A stretch of DNA of 64,000 nucleotides from Sabellastarte sp. h YS-2021 (lineage: Eukaryota > Annelida > Polychaeta > Sabellida > Sabellidae), in the NCBI GenBank assembly GCA_964017235.1, contig OZ024940.1:24867615-24931614 (forward strand), read 5' to 3'. Within the stretch, counting starts at the first letter, position 1. The number at the start of each line of letters is the position of its first letter. Below are positions 21,906-32,740 of this stretch, piece after piece. A program made the translations under genes and the position numbers. Below the pieces are notes generated by a model, which was not told the origin of the DNA, made no database searches, and was given only the letters and a program-made list of their open reading frames with translations.

Positions 21906-22703
21906 TTAATAACCTCTGAAGTCGTTGTAGCCTCCGTGTCTGTTGCCATAGTAGTCGTTGCCGTGGTAGCCAAGGTCTCTGGATCCATACCCGTAGCCCT
22001 CGTTTCCATAACCCTCATTTCCGTAGCCCCTGGAGTCGTGGCCGTATTCCTTTTTGCCGTATCCGTAATCTTTCCTGTCGTATCCGTAACCCTCATGGCC
22101 GTATCCGTCATCCTTCCTGTCGTATCCGTAATCTTTCCTGTCGTATCCGTACTCCTTCTTGCCGTAGCCGTAATCCTTCCTGTCGTATCCGTAACCCCTC
22201 TGCTCATGGCCATAGCTGTCATGTCCATAGCCGTCGTCCCTGTACCCTCCGTAACCCTGGTTGTCATAACGGCGGTCGTCACCATAGCTGCCATAGTACT
22301 TCTTCTCGTAAACCTCCTTCTTTTTGTACTCGTCCTTGCCATCATAGCCATGGGGTTGCTTATAGCCGTCTTTGTCGTTGTAGTATTCGGTCCTCTCGTA
22401 ACCCTTGTAGTAGCCCTTTTTGTCGTCGTCATACCCGTAGCCACCTTTGTTTCCATAGCCGTCACGGTTGTATTCCTGTTCGTAGCCGTATTTCTTCACC
22501 TCCACCTTCTTGTAGCCTTCCTTCTTGCCATAGTCTTTTTTGTCATCGTATCCGTGAGGTTGGACAGCGTAGCCATCTTTCTTGTCCTTCTTTTCGTAGG
22601 AGTGATACTCCTTGACCTTGTAACCTTCGACCTTTTCCTTCACGGGAGGAGGGCTTGCCAAGGCAACAGCCACCAGGGCTACAGCGACCATGAGACACTT
22701 CAT
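21906..22703 (-). CDS. Secreted Tyr-Lys-Gly-Asp repeat protein 2
   Basis: Intronless, 265 aa. ATG at 22703 chosen because it opens the signal peptide MKCLMVAVALVAVALAS; the upstream in-frame Met has no such context. The N-terminal third is Lys/Glu/Tyr-rich (PPPVKEKVEGYKVKEY), the middle is irregular KKDGY and GYDD-type, and residues roughly 150-235 repeat GYGYDRKDYGYGKKEYGYDR, ending in Gly/Asn/Tyr-rich sequence. No cysteine in the mature chain. Paralogue of 17728-18207 but longer and more diverged, convergently oriented 3.7 kb away. Likely a DOPA-type structural or adhesive secretion (inference). A 270-codon antisense frame is a codon-bias artefact. Confidence 0.9.
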   Translation of the reverse strand: MKCLMVAVALVAVALASPPPVKEKVEGYKVKEYHSYEKKDKKDGYAVQPHGYDDKKDYGKKEGYKKVEVKKYGYEQEYNRDGYGNKGGYGYDDDKKGYYKGYERTEYYNDKDGYKQPHGYDGKDEYKKKEVYEKKYYGSYGDDRRYDNQGYGGYRDDGYGHDSYGHEQRGYGYDRKDYGYGKKEYGYDRKDYGYDRKDDGYGHEGYGYDRKDYGYGKKEYGHDSRGYGNEGYGNEGYGYGSRDLGYHGNDYYGNRHGGYNDFRGY

Positions 22704-22830
22704 ATTGTTTGAATTCCAAAAACAAACTGATGTTCTGTTTATAGGAGACTTCAACTCTTTGTCTCTTTCTTGATTTTACTAGAGACTGTGATGCTGTTGA
22801 TCTGATGGTTTCTAAGCTCTGCTGGCCTGC

Positions 22831-22838
22831 TATATATA
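22831..22838 (-). promoter_or_regulatory. TATA box of Tyr-repeat gene 2
   Basis: TATATATA about 130 bp before the ATG; predicted start near 22805 gives a leader of about 100 nt. A nearer TATAAAC at 22737-22743 is too close to the ATG. Confidence 0.5.
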
Positions 22839-22839
22839 C

Positions 22840-23519
22840 ACAAACTCAGATCCTTGGCTCGAATGGTAGCTTGAGAGAAATCTGTATGTGAGCAGTGTGT
22901 ATGCAAATGACCCCCCCCCCCTGAACAGCAGACGTGATGCAAAGGATTGGCCAGATTCTGGTACGCTCAGGAATCTCTGAATCTGCCATTGTCTGTGTAC
23001 AGTTGTTGTTAATGACATGCGAAAAACAATGGCTAAAGCTGTGTAGAGTAGCCAAACTGTAGTATTATAGTGTACAATGTTTGTGCACTGAGATGTTTAT
23101 GTGCTAATTAGCCTTGTCACTGGACTGTGATGTGGTTTAGTGGAAAATGATATACAGACGAAATAATATCATACAAAAATTGTGAAAGCTCTAAACAGCC
23201 AAAAGTGGGTGTTCTATCTAGATCATACTGTCCTGTGCAGGCCTCAATGAGCAACATACGAGTGTGAAATGTTTAATTTGTCAGGGCTCGCTTGTGGTTC
23301 GACGCATTTCGCATTTTAGTTGTACCCATTAGGTTGTTTAAGGCGGGAGTCATATTTTAGTAGGATGCGTAAGACACTGAAGGGAAAAACCTTTTTTTCT
23401 GAATGAAACAACTTTTCCAAAATATTTGAAAAACCTGCTAAGAGTCTCTCATGTGCTATAAACTACAACGTATGTGCTGGACAGATGAAGGCAGGGCAGA
23501 ATGGGTCTACAGGATGGCT
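22840..23519. other. Upstream flank, no gene recognised
   Basis: Contains a 12-C run near 22910 and nothing else I can support. Confidence 0.3.
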
Positions 23520-23531
23520 CATCCCGTAGGA

Positions 23532-23764
23532 AAATTTATTCATTTGGGGTTTTACGTCGCTTTCAACACTGTACAGGTACATATCACGATGGGTAGTTGG
23601 AAGGGCAGAGGAAACCAGTACATACAGTTTGTCAGGGTTCTGTACTATAAACTGCCGAACAACAGCAAGCAACTACCAGCTTTCCCACTTGAGGCCGTGC
23701 CGGGAACTGAACCCCAGCCTCAGAGGTGGGAGGCGAGAGTGTTACCACTCTGCCACCATGGCCC
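23532..23764 (-). mobile_element. SINE-A, full length, with target duplication
   Basis: Flanked by ATCCCGTAGGA at 23521-23531 and 23765-23775. Complete tRNA-like head on the minus strand GGGGCCATGGTGGCAGAGTG with box A TGGCAGAGTGG and box B GGTTCAGTTCCCGG. Confidence 0.9.
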
Positions 23765-24654
23765 CATCCCGTAGGACAAAGTTGTGAACCAAAATTCAAA
23801 TGTGTATAATAACTATATATGTAATCTATACATTCAATGACTTTCCTAAACGTAACTATCCTCATTTTAGGTACAACCAGTAAGAAACTTGGCATATTTG
23901 GCTATATCTTGTTTTCAAATAGTAGTGCAAATATTGTTGTCTTTAAAACCCAATAAAATCAACAACACATTGCCAACGGCTACAAAATCTTCTCCTTTGT
24001 ATGAACAACCGTAGATTTTGATAGTTATAACTGTATTTTACACATCATGTGACAAAACTTTACACCAACTGGGCAGGCGGGGGGCTCCCAAGTGACAGTT
24101 CTTTGTATATTTATGCACGTACGTGTGTATGTATATGGTTTAAAAACTTTGCAAACTGTAACCATTACTACAGCCTTGAAACAGGCTAGTTTGATATGAA
24201 TGAACTATTGCTTTTTGTGTCACGTTTTACATATTTGGCAATATGCTTGTTTTCACTTTAAGGCACAGGAAACAATCACACACACACACACATACAAAAA
24301 AGACAGATTGAATCGAATAGTTTATTCTATTGTGCGTGTTTCAATGTTTACGACTTACGATCGACGACTACAATAACTTAGTCTCTTTCCAGAATGATAA
24401 GCAGATCCATTGTGGGGTTCTGCCTGTCAATCTTGAGAAACAGCTTAGAAATCATAAGGGCTTTGTGAGCATATATGACTGGTACGGTGCGACCAAATTT
24501 CAACACATATGAGAAGGCAAAATCTTGCATTAGTTTGTGATGAAAGGGAAGAAACATATATTTTTTTGTAAAAGAGACAAACTATAAGCTATAATAATCA
24601 CACATCATAGTCTGCAATACATTTTCATAGGCCTCCTCCTCTCATGCGCATTTA

Positions 24655-24889
24655 AGGGGGTTCGGTGGCGTAGCGGTTGGAGTGCTTGCCTTTAACCCCA
24701 GAGGACACTGGTTCGAATATCGGCCCCAGCACTTTATGTTGGAAAGTTGGTAGTTACTTGCCGATGCCCGGTGGTTTACACAGTGCAGAATCTTGATCAG
24801 CTAGTATGCACTGGTTCCTCCACCCGTAAACTACCCATTGCAATATGACCCTGGCTGTTGAACGCAATGTAAAACAAAAAAATAAAACT
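24655..24889 (+). mobile_element. SINE-A' (variant head)
   Basis: Head GGTGGCGTAGCGGTTGGAG (box A) and CTGGTTCGAATATCGG (box B), body AGTTGGTAGTTACTTGCCG, GTAAACTACCCATTGCAATA, and tail TGTTGAACGCAATGTAAAAC. Same plan and tail as SINE-A, different tRNA head; 36247 and 43782 are relatives. Confidence 0.75.
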
Positions 24890-24902
24890 AAATCTTACGT
24901 GT

Positions 24903-25355
24903 ATTTATGCTGCATTCTTTGCAAGGTGTGAGCTGGTGTTTACCACTCGTGTGTTCGTGTCTCTACCACATTCTTTAGTTATTCACGACCTGTAGCTTTC
25001 CATATATTTCTAAACAAATGGAAAGAACAAGGGCAAAGAAATTAAACCAATGACATTGATTCACTACACATCATGCCAAACATATGTATTTCATTTGACA
25101 TACGTTTTCCGGGGTTATTTACAAAAAAAATCTAAAGTATTAAAATCGTTTTATCTCACAGTTTACTATAGCTGAAGCACAAGTATTCTGAATCCCTGTT
25201 GTCATCACAGGTGAAGGTCACAAAGTGGAAAGCTCTGAGAGGTACTCTACTCACGAGTGGTAAATAACACACGTGTCACAGTTCTTTGCATTTTGACAGG
25301 CCAGAAAAGCGTATATACCAGTCGTGAAACGCATAAAGAATGCAGCATTAATCTC
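24903..25355. mobile_element. Possible TIR element
   Basis: ATGCTGCATTCTTTGC at the left and AAAGAATGCAGCATT at the right are inverted; inner blocks CCACTCGTG and CACGAGTGG also pair. About 450 bp, non-coding. Confidence 0.5.
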
Positions 25356-26519
25356 TTGGCAATGAAGGGCCTGGACAAGTGTCACTTAATCAACCGACTT
25401 CTAATCTTTGCCTGTTCCATGCCACTTTTGTAAACACGTAAAATGCCACACACGCCATAGTTCGATTCCTCTCCCACCCTCCTAAGTAATTCATCTCGCC
25501 AGAATTCATCTATCGCTAAAAAGTTCTGTGTATCATATAAACTGAACATAAGACTGTCATTACTTTAATATAACATATGGGAGATTAAAAGATCAAAGAA
25601 CAGTTGGTAAAAAGTTGTAATAAAAGCTACATGGCTCTCTAAAAATTTCGAATTTTTTTAGATAGAAATATATGTGTTGCACCAGTAGCAGCCACGCGGC
25701 TTATTTGTAAAAGCAATGAACTACTTGGATTATTTTGGTTTTATTTAGCCATGTCGCACCGTGCCATGCCATGCTTAGATACACCCGGCTGCACTCTGCA
25801 GTCAACAGCACAAAATGGTTTCGACCGTCGCAGGCCACAGGACGCACACATTGGAACGAGCATTAAGATTTCGCAGCAATTCACTGGAATGTAACTGCCA
25901 TTATGGGGAGAGATTTGCTGCTTATTATTAATTATCGCTTCATTACATGTTTCAGAAGCATGATCGGTGTGCCCAATAGATGTATGTTTTCAATTACACT
26001 AAAGTAAAATAATTTGGCAATAACTCAAACATTTTCGACAAAGGGCATGCATTTTCTATATTGTGTTATAGCTAGTAGCATATAGCAGTAAGTAGATCAA
26101 TCTGTTTGGAGATTTCAAGTTTTAAATTTTAGGTTTGAAACAGAAGTATTTACCAGTTTATAAGGTTTTCGAATCACATTCACAAATGTACATGACTTGG
26201 AACAAAAATCAGGGCTGTAAGGTTTTGAAACTTTTTTTGACATTTTAACTCAGAAGATTTCTCAGAAAAAAAGCCATCAAAGCTGGGCGTATCTGCGTCG
26301 CGTCAAACAGCTATGGGAGTAATGAAACAGTATCGGTTTAAAGGTATGTAAGAAACTCAGGTTAAAACAAAATACTCAAGTTGATGCATGCGTAAATAAA
26401 TAAACAGATATTTACTTTATTGTCCACCATGCGAGGTACTTGGGTCAAAATACTAGGAAATATTTTTTATATGTGATCTATCTTGCCGATTTCACATAAA
26501 CACACATTTTAAAAGTTAC
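25356..26519. other. No gene recognised
   Basis: AT-rich, no repeats or exons supported. Confidence 0.3.
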
Positions 26520-26660
26520 GCAACCTATGAGTATGTTAGTTATATAATGAGAAAGGTATTTTTACAGAGCTTCCGCTCGTGTCTGTTGCATTCAAATCCA
26601 CAGAAGATTGTGGAGAGATCTGAAGTTTAAAATTGAGGTTTTTATAGTCACTGGTGCCAC
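26520..26660 (-). repeat. R3 dispersed repeat, inverted copy
   Basis: GAGAAAGGTATTTTTACAGAGC and AAATTGAGGTTTTTATAGTC; pairs with 15085-15215. Confidence 0.4.
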
Positions 26661-27058
26661 TCACGCCATGGATAAGCTTTGTGGCTGACCTTTTGAAAAA
26701 TGTCTCAAAATTATATTTCTTAAGGTAAATATAGAGTTACCGTTATTATTATTATTATAATTAAAAAGTTGGATAATAAACATATAAAATAACCTTTGTG
26801 ATGTATTTTACATGCCAAGACCCAAAAATAACATTTTTGTTTTGGTTTTAACCGACAAGGCTAACACTTGTTTAACAATTTTCCTATTATATAATATGAA
26901 TGGAGGATTGAGAGAGCATCAAAAGGTATGATGACATCACACTTATCGGATTGTATACAGAAAAGTATCAACAACTGTGACGATTGGCTCAATAGGGTGA
27001 AGACTAAACTCAAAATTTCACGTAAGTTAAATCTTTTCATTTGCCCCCTCCCCAGCCT

Positions 27059-27099
27059 CAAAGAGTTCAAAGTTGGGGCTTTTACGTCCTGTTCAACAG

Positions 27100-27130
<31 letters not shown>

Positions 27131-27250
27131 TGTTGTCATAATGAGACACGTCATCTCAGTATTGCCACTTGTGGGAGTCGAACCCCACACAGAGGTGACA
27201 ACCTGTGATTAGATGCAAACTGTACTAACCCTCTAGGCCATGGAAGACCT
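27059..27250 (-). mobile_element. SINE-C carrying a poly-G expansion
   Basis: Standard SINE-C start (AAAGTTGGGGCTTTTACGTC, CTGTTCAACAGCC) and head (TCGAACCCCACACAGAGGTG) with 29 G at 27102-27130 where other copies have GGGGTCATATTGGG. Confidence 0.65.
27102..27130. repeat. Poly-G tract
   Basis: 29 consecutive G inside a SINE-C. Confidence 0.95.
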
Positions 27251-27382
27251 AGTAACAGTAATATTAGTATAACTCTTCCAGGAAGGGTTAATTGTGGAGG
27301 GTTTTTTTTAATGTTGTCATGAGAGGACCAACCTAACCTCTCCCAACTAGCTAAACTATTTCATGCAGATAACTTGTTATAG

Positions 27383-27619
27383 TTTATTTATTTATTTATT
27401 TGGGGTTTTACGTCGCTTTCAACACTGTACAGGTCATATCACGACGGGTAGTTGGAAGGGCAGAGGAAACCAGTACATATAGTTCGCTAGGGTTCTGTAC
27501 TGTAAACTGCCGACCAACGGCAAGCAACTACCAGCTTTCCCACTTACGGCCATGACGGGGATCGAACCCCGGCCGCAGAGGTGGGAGGCGAGAGTGTTAC
27601 CACTCTGCCACCGTGGCCC
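27383..27619 (-). mobile_element. SINE-A, full length, with 14-bp target duplication
   Basis: Perfect duplications ATAACTTGTTATAG at 27369-27382 and 27620-27633. Head GGGCCACGGTGGCAGAGTGG, box B GGTTCGATCCCCG. The least decayed copy, so probably the youngest. Confidence 0.92.
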
Positions 27620-27894
27620 ATAACTTGTTATAGGTTCATCCCAATATATCCACTTTAAACTTGAGAGGTGTATACATAACCCATCGACAAATATTGTTGC
27701 TATATCCTTTCATGAGGTACTCTCTAAACATTTTATCGGGGTATTAATAAAAAGTCAAAGATAAAGTCTCTTTTGAGAGGAGTGTCATTTATTTGAAGAA
27801 CAAGCGATCACTTCTTGTCACCTTAAGCGCCGGCTACACTTAACAGGTTGGAAAACAGCCTAGGTTTGTTTAGTTTAGACCACATGCAGAAAAC

Positions 27895-28126
27895 TGGACT
27901 GGTACTTTACTGTGCCACCGAAACACTGATGGCCCAAGAGAAATTTTGTTTACGATCGATTGTCTCAGGGACAACCGTTTATCAACGTCCCTGAAGATGT
28001 CTTTAGCCTGCCACCAGGAATAGGATTCAATGATGGAGGCCGGCCATTTTAAGCCTCTACCTGGGTTCAAACCCAAGTGTGCTGGGTTCCTAGGCGAGTG
28101 TTACACACGAGACCAAAGTGGCAGAC
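27895..28126 (-). mobile_element. SINE-B, diverged
   Basis: Box B GGGTTTGAACCCAGG and head CTGCCACTTTGGTCTCGTG on the minus strand; body CGTCCCTGAAGATGTCTTTA, CCTGCCACCAGGAATAGGAT on plus. Confidence 0.6.
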
Positions 28127-28242
28127 TATACTTTCGGCCATGTTAGCCCCACAATGAAATCCTCATTTCCACAGTCAAAGCACTTAGAGAGTTCACGCTT
28201 CTGCCAAGACACAGAACAATAAATGGGTAAATTTATTTTTTT

Positions 28243-28376
28243 TTGTCCGGGCAGTGATTCAGATTCGTCTCAAAATTTGATGGGATCTAAGTTGGGCGAA
28301 GACCCGTGTTCTCATTTTTTAATTTCATGATGATCCAACTAGTAGTATTGGTGTAACCAACGAACAGACAGACACA
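28243..28376 (+). repeat. R2 dispersed repeat, copy 2
   Basis: See 4970. Its CAGACAGACACAC tail is the insertion point of the next SINE. Confidence 0.5.
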
Positions 28377-28377
28377 C

Positions 28378-28607
28378 GGGGCCACGGTGGCAGAGTGGTA
28401 ACTCTCTCGCCTCCCAACTCTGAGGCCGAAGTTAAGTTCCCAGCAAGGCCTCAAGTGGGAAAGCTGGTAGTTGGTTGCCGTTGGTCGGCAATTTACAGTA
28501 CAGAACCCGGACACAAACTGTATGTACTGGTTTCCTCTGCTCTTCCAACTACCTGTCGTGATATGACCTGTACAGTGTTGAAAGCGACGTAAAAACCCCA
28601 AATAAAC
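28378..28607 (+). mobile_element. SINE-A, full length
   Basis: Head GGGCCACGGTGGCAGAGTGG through CGACGTAAAAACCCCAAATA. GACAGACACAC occurs on both sides (about 28365 and 28613), a plausible but low-complexity target duplication. Confidence 0.85.
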
Positions 28608-28813
28608 TTTAAGACAGACACACACAGGGTCATGAATTGAAGACCTCCCTGGCAGAGCTAAATATGGACACAGTGACGCACGACAGTTTATTTTCTTCAG
28701 ACCAATGCGAACTCCCTAATCTCTCCTGCCCCAGTTAAAATTTTAACCCATGCAGAATTTAAACGGATGGATCGTAGAAGTAAGTAACAGAAACGTGCAT
28801 AAGATAATGGTTA

Positions 28814-28950
28814 AAAGCTGAGGGTATTATGTCCCATTCAAGAGACAGGGCCATATTGAGACAGGCCCTCAGCATTTGCTGCTAGTGAGAGTCCAACCCA
28901 CACCAATGTGACAGCCCAGTTTGCTGACCCCACTCAGTCTCTGCAGACCT
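28814..28950 (-). mobile_element. SINE-C, diverged
   Basis: GGGTATTATGTCCCATTCAA, GACAGGCCCTCAGCATTTGC, ACCCACACCAATGTGACAG: SINE-C order, head decayed. Confidence 0.55.
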
Positions 28951-28962
28951 TCACCAGTAAAG

Positions 28963-29480
28963 TTTCTCCTACATCCCATCGTACGCCTATATACACGTAA
29001 GTGTGCTGCAAATATTGTTGAAAAATATGAACGTAGCCTGGTAGTGGGGTAGTAGAGATTTGCACGTGCAAATAAGGTCAACTGTCCCCAGCAAGAGTGT
29101 CACTACTTGGATATACAAGAACAGCTTGCGACTGGCTACAGGCCCAACACAGTGGGTTTATATTCATGCAAGGTACACGCGAGTGTATGATACAGCACGT
29201 GCAAACGCTGGAAGTAAATGGGGAGAACCTACAACACTAGCAAGGAGAAAGCACGTGCCTAAGTCTCTCGTATATTATCCTCGAGACATGGATGCATTTG
29301 CCATGCTGCATGCACGCCGAGAATAATGTGCATGTCAATTTTCATTGTGGGGGTCTGTGTGATCTTGAAAGTCTGTTATAAACTTGCACATGTACCTAAA
29401 GTGTCCCTTGCAAATCAGCCGATTTGTTTCTGTAACCAGGACGTACATGCACGAACAAATGGGATGTAAGGGAGGCATAA
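28963..29480 (-). mobile_element. TIR-1 dispersed element, copy 3 (longest)
   Basis: Inverted relative to copies 1 and 2. Ends TTTCTCCTACATCCCATCG and ATGGGATGTAAGGGAGGC are terminal inverted repeats. 518 bp with all internal blocks, so the reference copy. No transposase. Confidence 0.7.
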
Positions 29481-30116
29481 CAGGCAAGTGTAACTGAAGC
29501 TTTAGTGCAGAGCGGTGGGGGGAGGGGGGGGGGAGATTCAAACCCTGCTTGACAAAATAAAGATCAACCTGCCATTATCTTCTCAGATAACTGTGGGTTG
29601 CAAAAAAAGAGAAAAAAAACACAGTTCTCGCGTAATGATAATTAATATAAGGAGTTGGCTACTTAGGTTTGACACTTATACATACAGGCATAAATGTAAA
29701 TATATCTGTGTAAGCATAAATGTGTAATATATATCTGTAGGCGCCATTGTTTGAAATTAGTTTATGGCCTCTCTAACATGTCATAATCGATGGATCTGAT
29801 TGTGCGGGTATGCGCGACAAACTGTCAATTTATTATGCACATTTGATGGATCGGGAATTTTGGATGTTTAGTATGGTCTTATATTATAAACAGCCAATTT
29901 AAAAAGAGACACACACCAAAAAGTTAAACCTGACTTGTGGAGACTTTAGAAAGAATGTTTACTGGCGTTATAAACCTATGTTAATAATCATAGCATATCC
30001 ATAATTATAGATTGGATTACTCACTTTAAACACTGGATAAAATCAAGAAATAAATATAAAAATGTGTATTGAGAACAGGGTTAATTTGAATTGGGTTGGA
30101 TATACAAATTGTAATC
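29481..30116. other. No gene recognised
   Basis: AT-rich, includes a short G-rich run near 29516. No supported coding. Confidence 0.3.
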
Positions 30117-30118
30117 AG

Positions 30119-30294
30119 GATTACTTACAAAAATACTACCTGGGATAATTAACAACTTAGAACTTAGGCGTAAGTTAAATGAAATACAAGAAGTGCCTGG
30201 AAGAGCGCAGACCATCACCAAGCGGGATCGGGGACCAGAAAATGGTAAAACAAATCCCGTCTGGAGTCTCAATGTGAATCCGGACAATCTTTGA
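30119..30294 (+). CDS. Possible orphan terminal exon
   Basis: Acceptor GTAATCAG at 30118, then 58 open codons to TGA at 30292-30294 (intron phase 1 if real). The peptide looks protein-like: LLTKILPGIINNLELRRK, then EVPGRAQTITKRDRGPEN, ending NPVWSLNVNPDNL. It has basic pairs (RRK, KR) as in hormone precursors, but I found no matching upstream exon and the pyrimidine tract is poor. May equally be chance or a decayed exon. Confidence 0.25.
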
Positions 30295-31284
30295 AGAGGA
30301 CCCGGGCAGGTGTACACTCCACCCTAGTTTGAAACTAAGACTCCCCCAACACGATTATTAATAGTTTCGGTGTTACGGAGCAGATTTCGACCAAGAAACC
30401 TTCACTAAAGAATTCTGGAAACTGGAGTGAAAACTATACGACATATAGCTCACTCCTCCGCTGTGACAATCTGTATCAGGATCCAGACTGCAAGTTGAGC
30501 ATTTTTTTTATCCAGGGATTTTTTTCTCAATAATGTCTGTTCCATAACTAAAAAGCTATTAATTGCAGTGGGGTCATATCGTCAAGCCGCTGGACCAGTC
30601 CACCTCAAAGACTATTCAAAGATCTCCATTGGGACTTCCTCAGCCATATTAGTAACTATTTTGTTTAGCGTGTATGCAAGATATCTTTATAGCCCGGGCA
30701 TAGGGCAATTACACAGTGCAAAGAAATCCACAAAATAACCACAAATAAACTATTCATGGGTTAGTTTTTACCAAACCGCCTTGCAAAATGCTTTAAATTT
30801 TGCAGTTTTTAACACCGTCTTTGGAATCCGTAGTGACCCAAATTGTCTGCCACAACAGTAAACGAGTCCCTGCAATATTTAACAGAGCTTCACAATGGGA
30901 TGAATAGTTCATCAATCTATGTTTACAATCTATAATGGACATTAAAAGTGGTGCTAGTAAAACTCAATGACACAGTCATTACAAAACAAAATTGCCATTG
31001 GGATGGAGTGTTAATTATTTATTGACCCAAGAGTCATTAAAAGCACTTTTGACGTCAACAAGCAAAAACAACGGAGTGGCTGGGAAGTCTGAATTGTGTA
31101 TTGTATTTTGATGCCCGTCCTAATTCGGCAGGACTTCAACTGCAAGATCATTATATAACAAGCTGTTATAGTACATGCATAAATATTTAGAGATATTAGG
31201 AAGACGTTCTTGAAGCATATGGACTGACTTTATAAATATAGTGAAGACTGACGAACAAACTGCTGACAAATGCATCAAAGTGGG
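30295..31284. other. No gene recognised
   Basis: About 1 kb without supported features. Confidence 0.3.
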
Positions 31285-31545
31285 ATTTTAAAGGGTGGAT
31301 ATTATAACTGACCTCCGACAAGGAGGCATATATAATTGGCAGTGGTTTCTTTTGTCTGTTTGCAAAACAACTTGAAAAGTTGTGTACGACATTGGGTTGA
31401 CATTTTCAGAATGGATTAAAGTTTGGTAGCAATCTGGATTAACGTCTAAATTCCAGGAATTTTGCACTAGCACGTCATATTCAAGGTGTTGGCCCTTGGA
31501 GACGGTTTGGCACTCTACGAGTGCTACTCTAGTATCTACATGAAA
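31285..31545 (+). repeat. R1 dispersed repeat, copy 1
   Basis: Shares with 41440-41700 the blocks TCTGTTTG, AAAAGTT, GGTGGTAATCTGGATTA-type, GTTGGCCCTTGG and CACTCTxxGAGTGCT. Repeats with this ending (CCTTGGCxGAGGTCTGC, then CTCTGAGTGCTT) are, to my knowledge, common in marine invertebrate genomes. Confidence 0.55.
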
Positions 31546-31670
31546 TCCTCTGCCTTGAATCAGCACACGACTAACTGATGTACAGCTAACACTGTTTTAT
31601 GTTTTTTTTGTAACAGTGGTTTTGATTGGTTAAAGGCTGAAGCAATTGTTTTACTTCCTGCCAGTGCCAA

Positions 31671-31677
31671 TATAAGG
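31671..31677 (+). promoter_or_regulatory. Candidate TATA box, gene A
   Basis: TATAAGG preceded directly by GCCAA and, 46 bp upstream, by ATTGG (inverted CCAAT). It lies 296 bp before the ATG of gene A. Inference only. Confidence 0.35.
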
Positions 31678-31966
31678 CGTGCTCTGAATTGCAAAGCAGT
31701 TTGCTGACAGCAAATGTTTAGAATGTTTCAGAGTATATTATAATCAATAAATATCACGTCAAACTATATTATAGATGAAGAGTAGATTCCCTTGGATTTA
31801 CGAAATGTTGCAGTGGATCCATTTAGTTTAAACTAAAATCATACAAAGCAATCTTAAGACTATAAATAAACGAAAATAAAAAGAAAACCAGTGTTTGCAA
31901 ACTTGTTCGTGAAGAGTGTTGAATTTCCATGAAATAATCCTCCAAAATCAACTTCAGATTCCAAAA

Positions 31967-32701
31967 ATGAGTACCACAGAATGTGACAGCCAACATGGAA
32001 GAAGCTCGCTAGCAAAGAAGTTGCAGAAGCATTTCACATGGTCGGCAAGTGGCGGCCAAAACCCACCGAAATTAGAGTCGCCATCGAACAGGGAAAGGCA
32101 GCATAAAGCCAGTGTGACTTGCAGATCTCTTGGCAGCAACAAATCATTATCCAGAAGTCAGAGCGTGATGCTATCCCACCTGGATAGTCATTTATCCAAC
32201 ACTCCCACACTTTCAGGGAGCTTCAGCTGCCCGAGAACAAAGACGAAACAACAGCAGAAGCAACATAAAGATCACCATCACTCGACCCACAGCGGCAGCT
32301 CCTTCGAGGATGTGTATGGCTATGAAAACTATCTGGAAGAACCCGGCAACTTGGACAGCAGCGAGAAAGGCACGAGTTCCCTTTGGGGGGAATTCGAAAA
32401 CCACATCCTCTCAATAGACACAGATTCCGTCCACTTTCAAAACAAGCCTTCCACCTGGAAAGGGAGCGTGAAGTTCCGGGAGGCTATGGAGGAGGAATAT
32501 AAGCTGAAACAGGCCTTTGGGAAGACAGTGGGCACTGTTGTCAACGTGAATAGGTTCAAGGACAACCTCAGCTGTGCCATCTTGCAGGAGGAAGCGGAGG
32601 AAATGACGTCAGAGGGGAGTGACGCCAGTCTGACGTCACCAGAGGCCTCCAATGTCACCAATGCAAGCAGATGCTGGAACAAGGTCAAGATTGATTTGCA
32701 G
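31967..32701 (+). CDS. Gene A, exon 1: unrecognised protein, paralogue of gene B
   Basis: 245 codons from ATG (CCAAAAATGAG context) to a phase-0 donor CAG|GTTCGT. The first 130 residues are polar and Ser/Gln/His-rich (low complexity around KQQQKQHKDHHH), so probably disordered. Residues 139-157 (LWGEFENHILSIDTDSVHF) align without gaps to gene B 102-120, with 9 of 19 identical: W, EF, ILSI, D, F. No signal peptide, membrane segment or cysteine cluster, so likely intracellular. Exon 2 is at 37250. I do not recognise the family; cilia- or testis-type small proteins often look like this, which is speculation. Confidence 0.75.
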
Positions 32702-32715
32702 GTTCGTTTTTTTTT

Positions 32716-32740
32716 GGGGGGGGGGGGGGGGGGGGGGGGG
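32716..32740. repeat. Poly-G tract beside the gene A donor
   Basis: 25 consecutive G beginning 14 bp after the splice junction, followed by AGGGGGAGGGG. Confidence 0.95.

Noticed and set aside
21900..22712. 270-codon plus-strand frame, very Val/Ile-rich, opposite Tyr-repeat gene 2
   Set aside because: It is the antisense of the repeat codons for Gly-Tyr-Asp-Lys; the minus frame has the signal peptide, TATA box and repeat logic.
23700..23764. tRNA gene (box A and box B present)
   Set aside because: Part of a SINE-A with body, tail and target duplications; no acceptor-stem pairing. The same applies to all other tRNA-like heads in the window.
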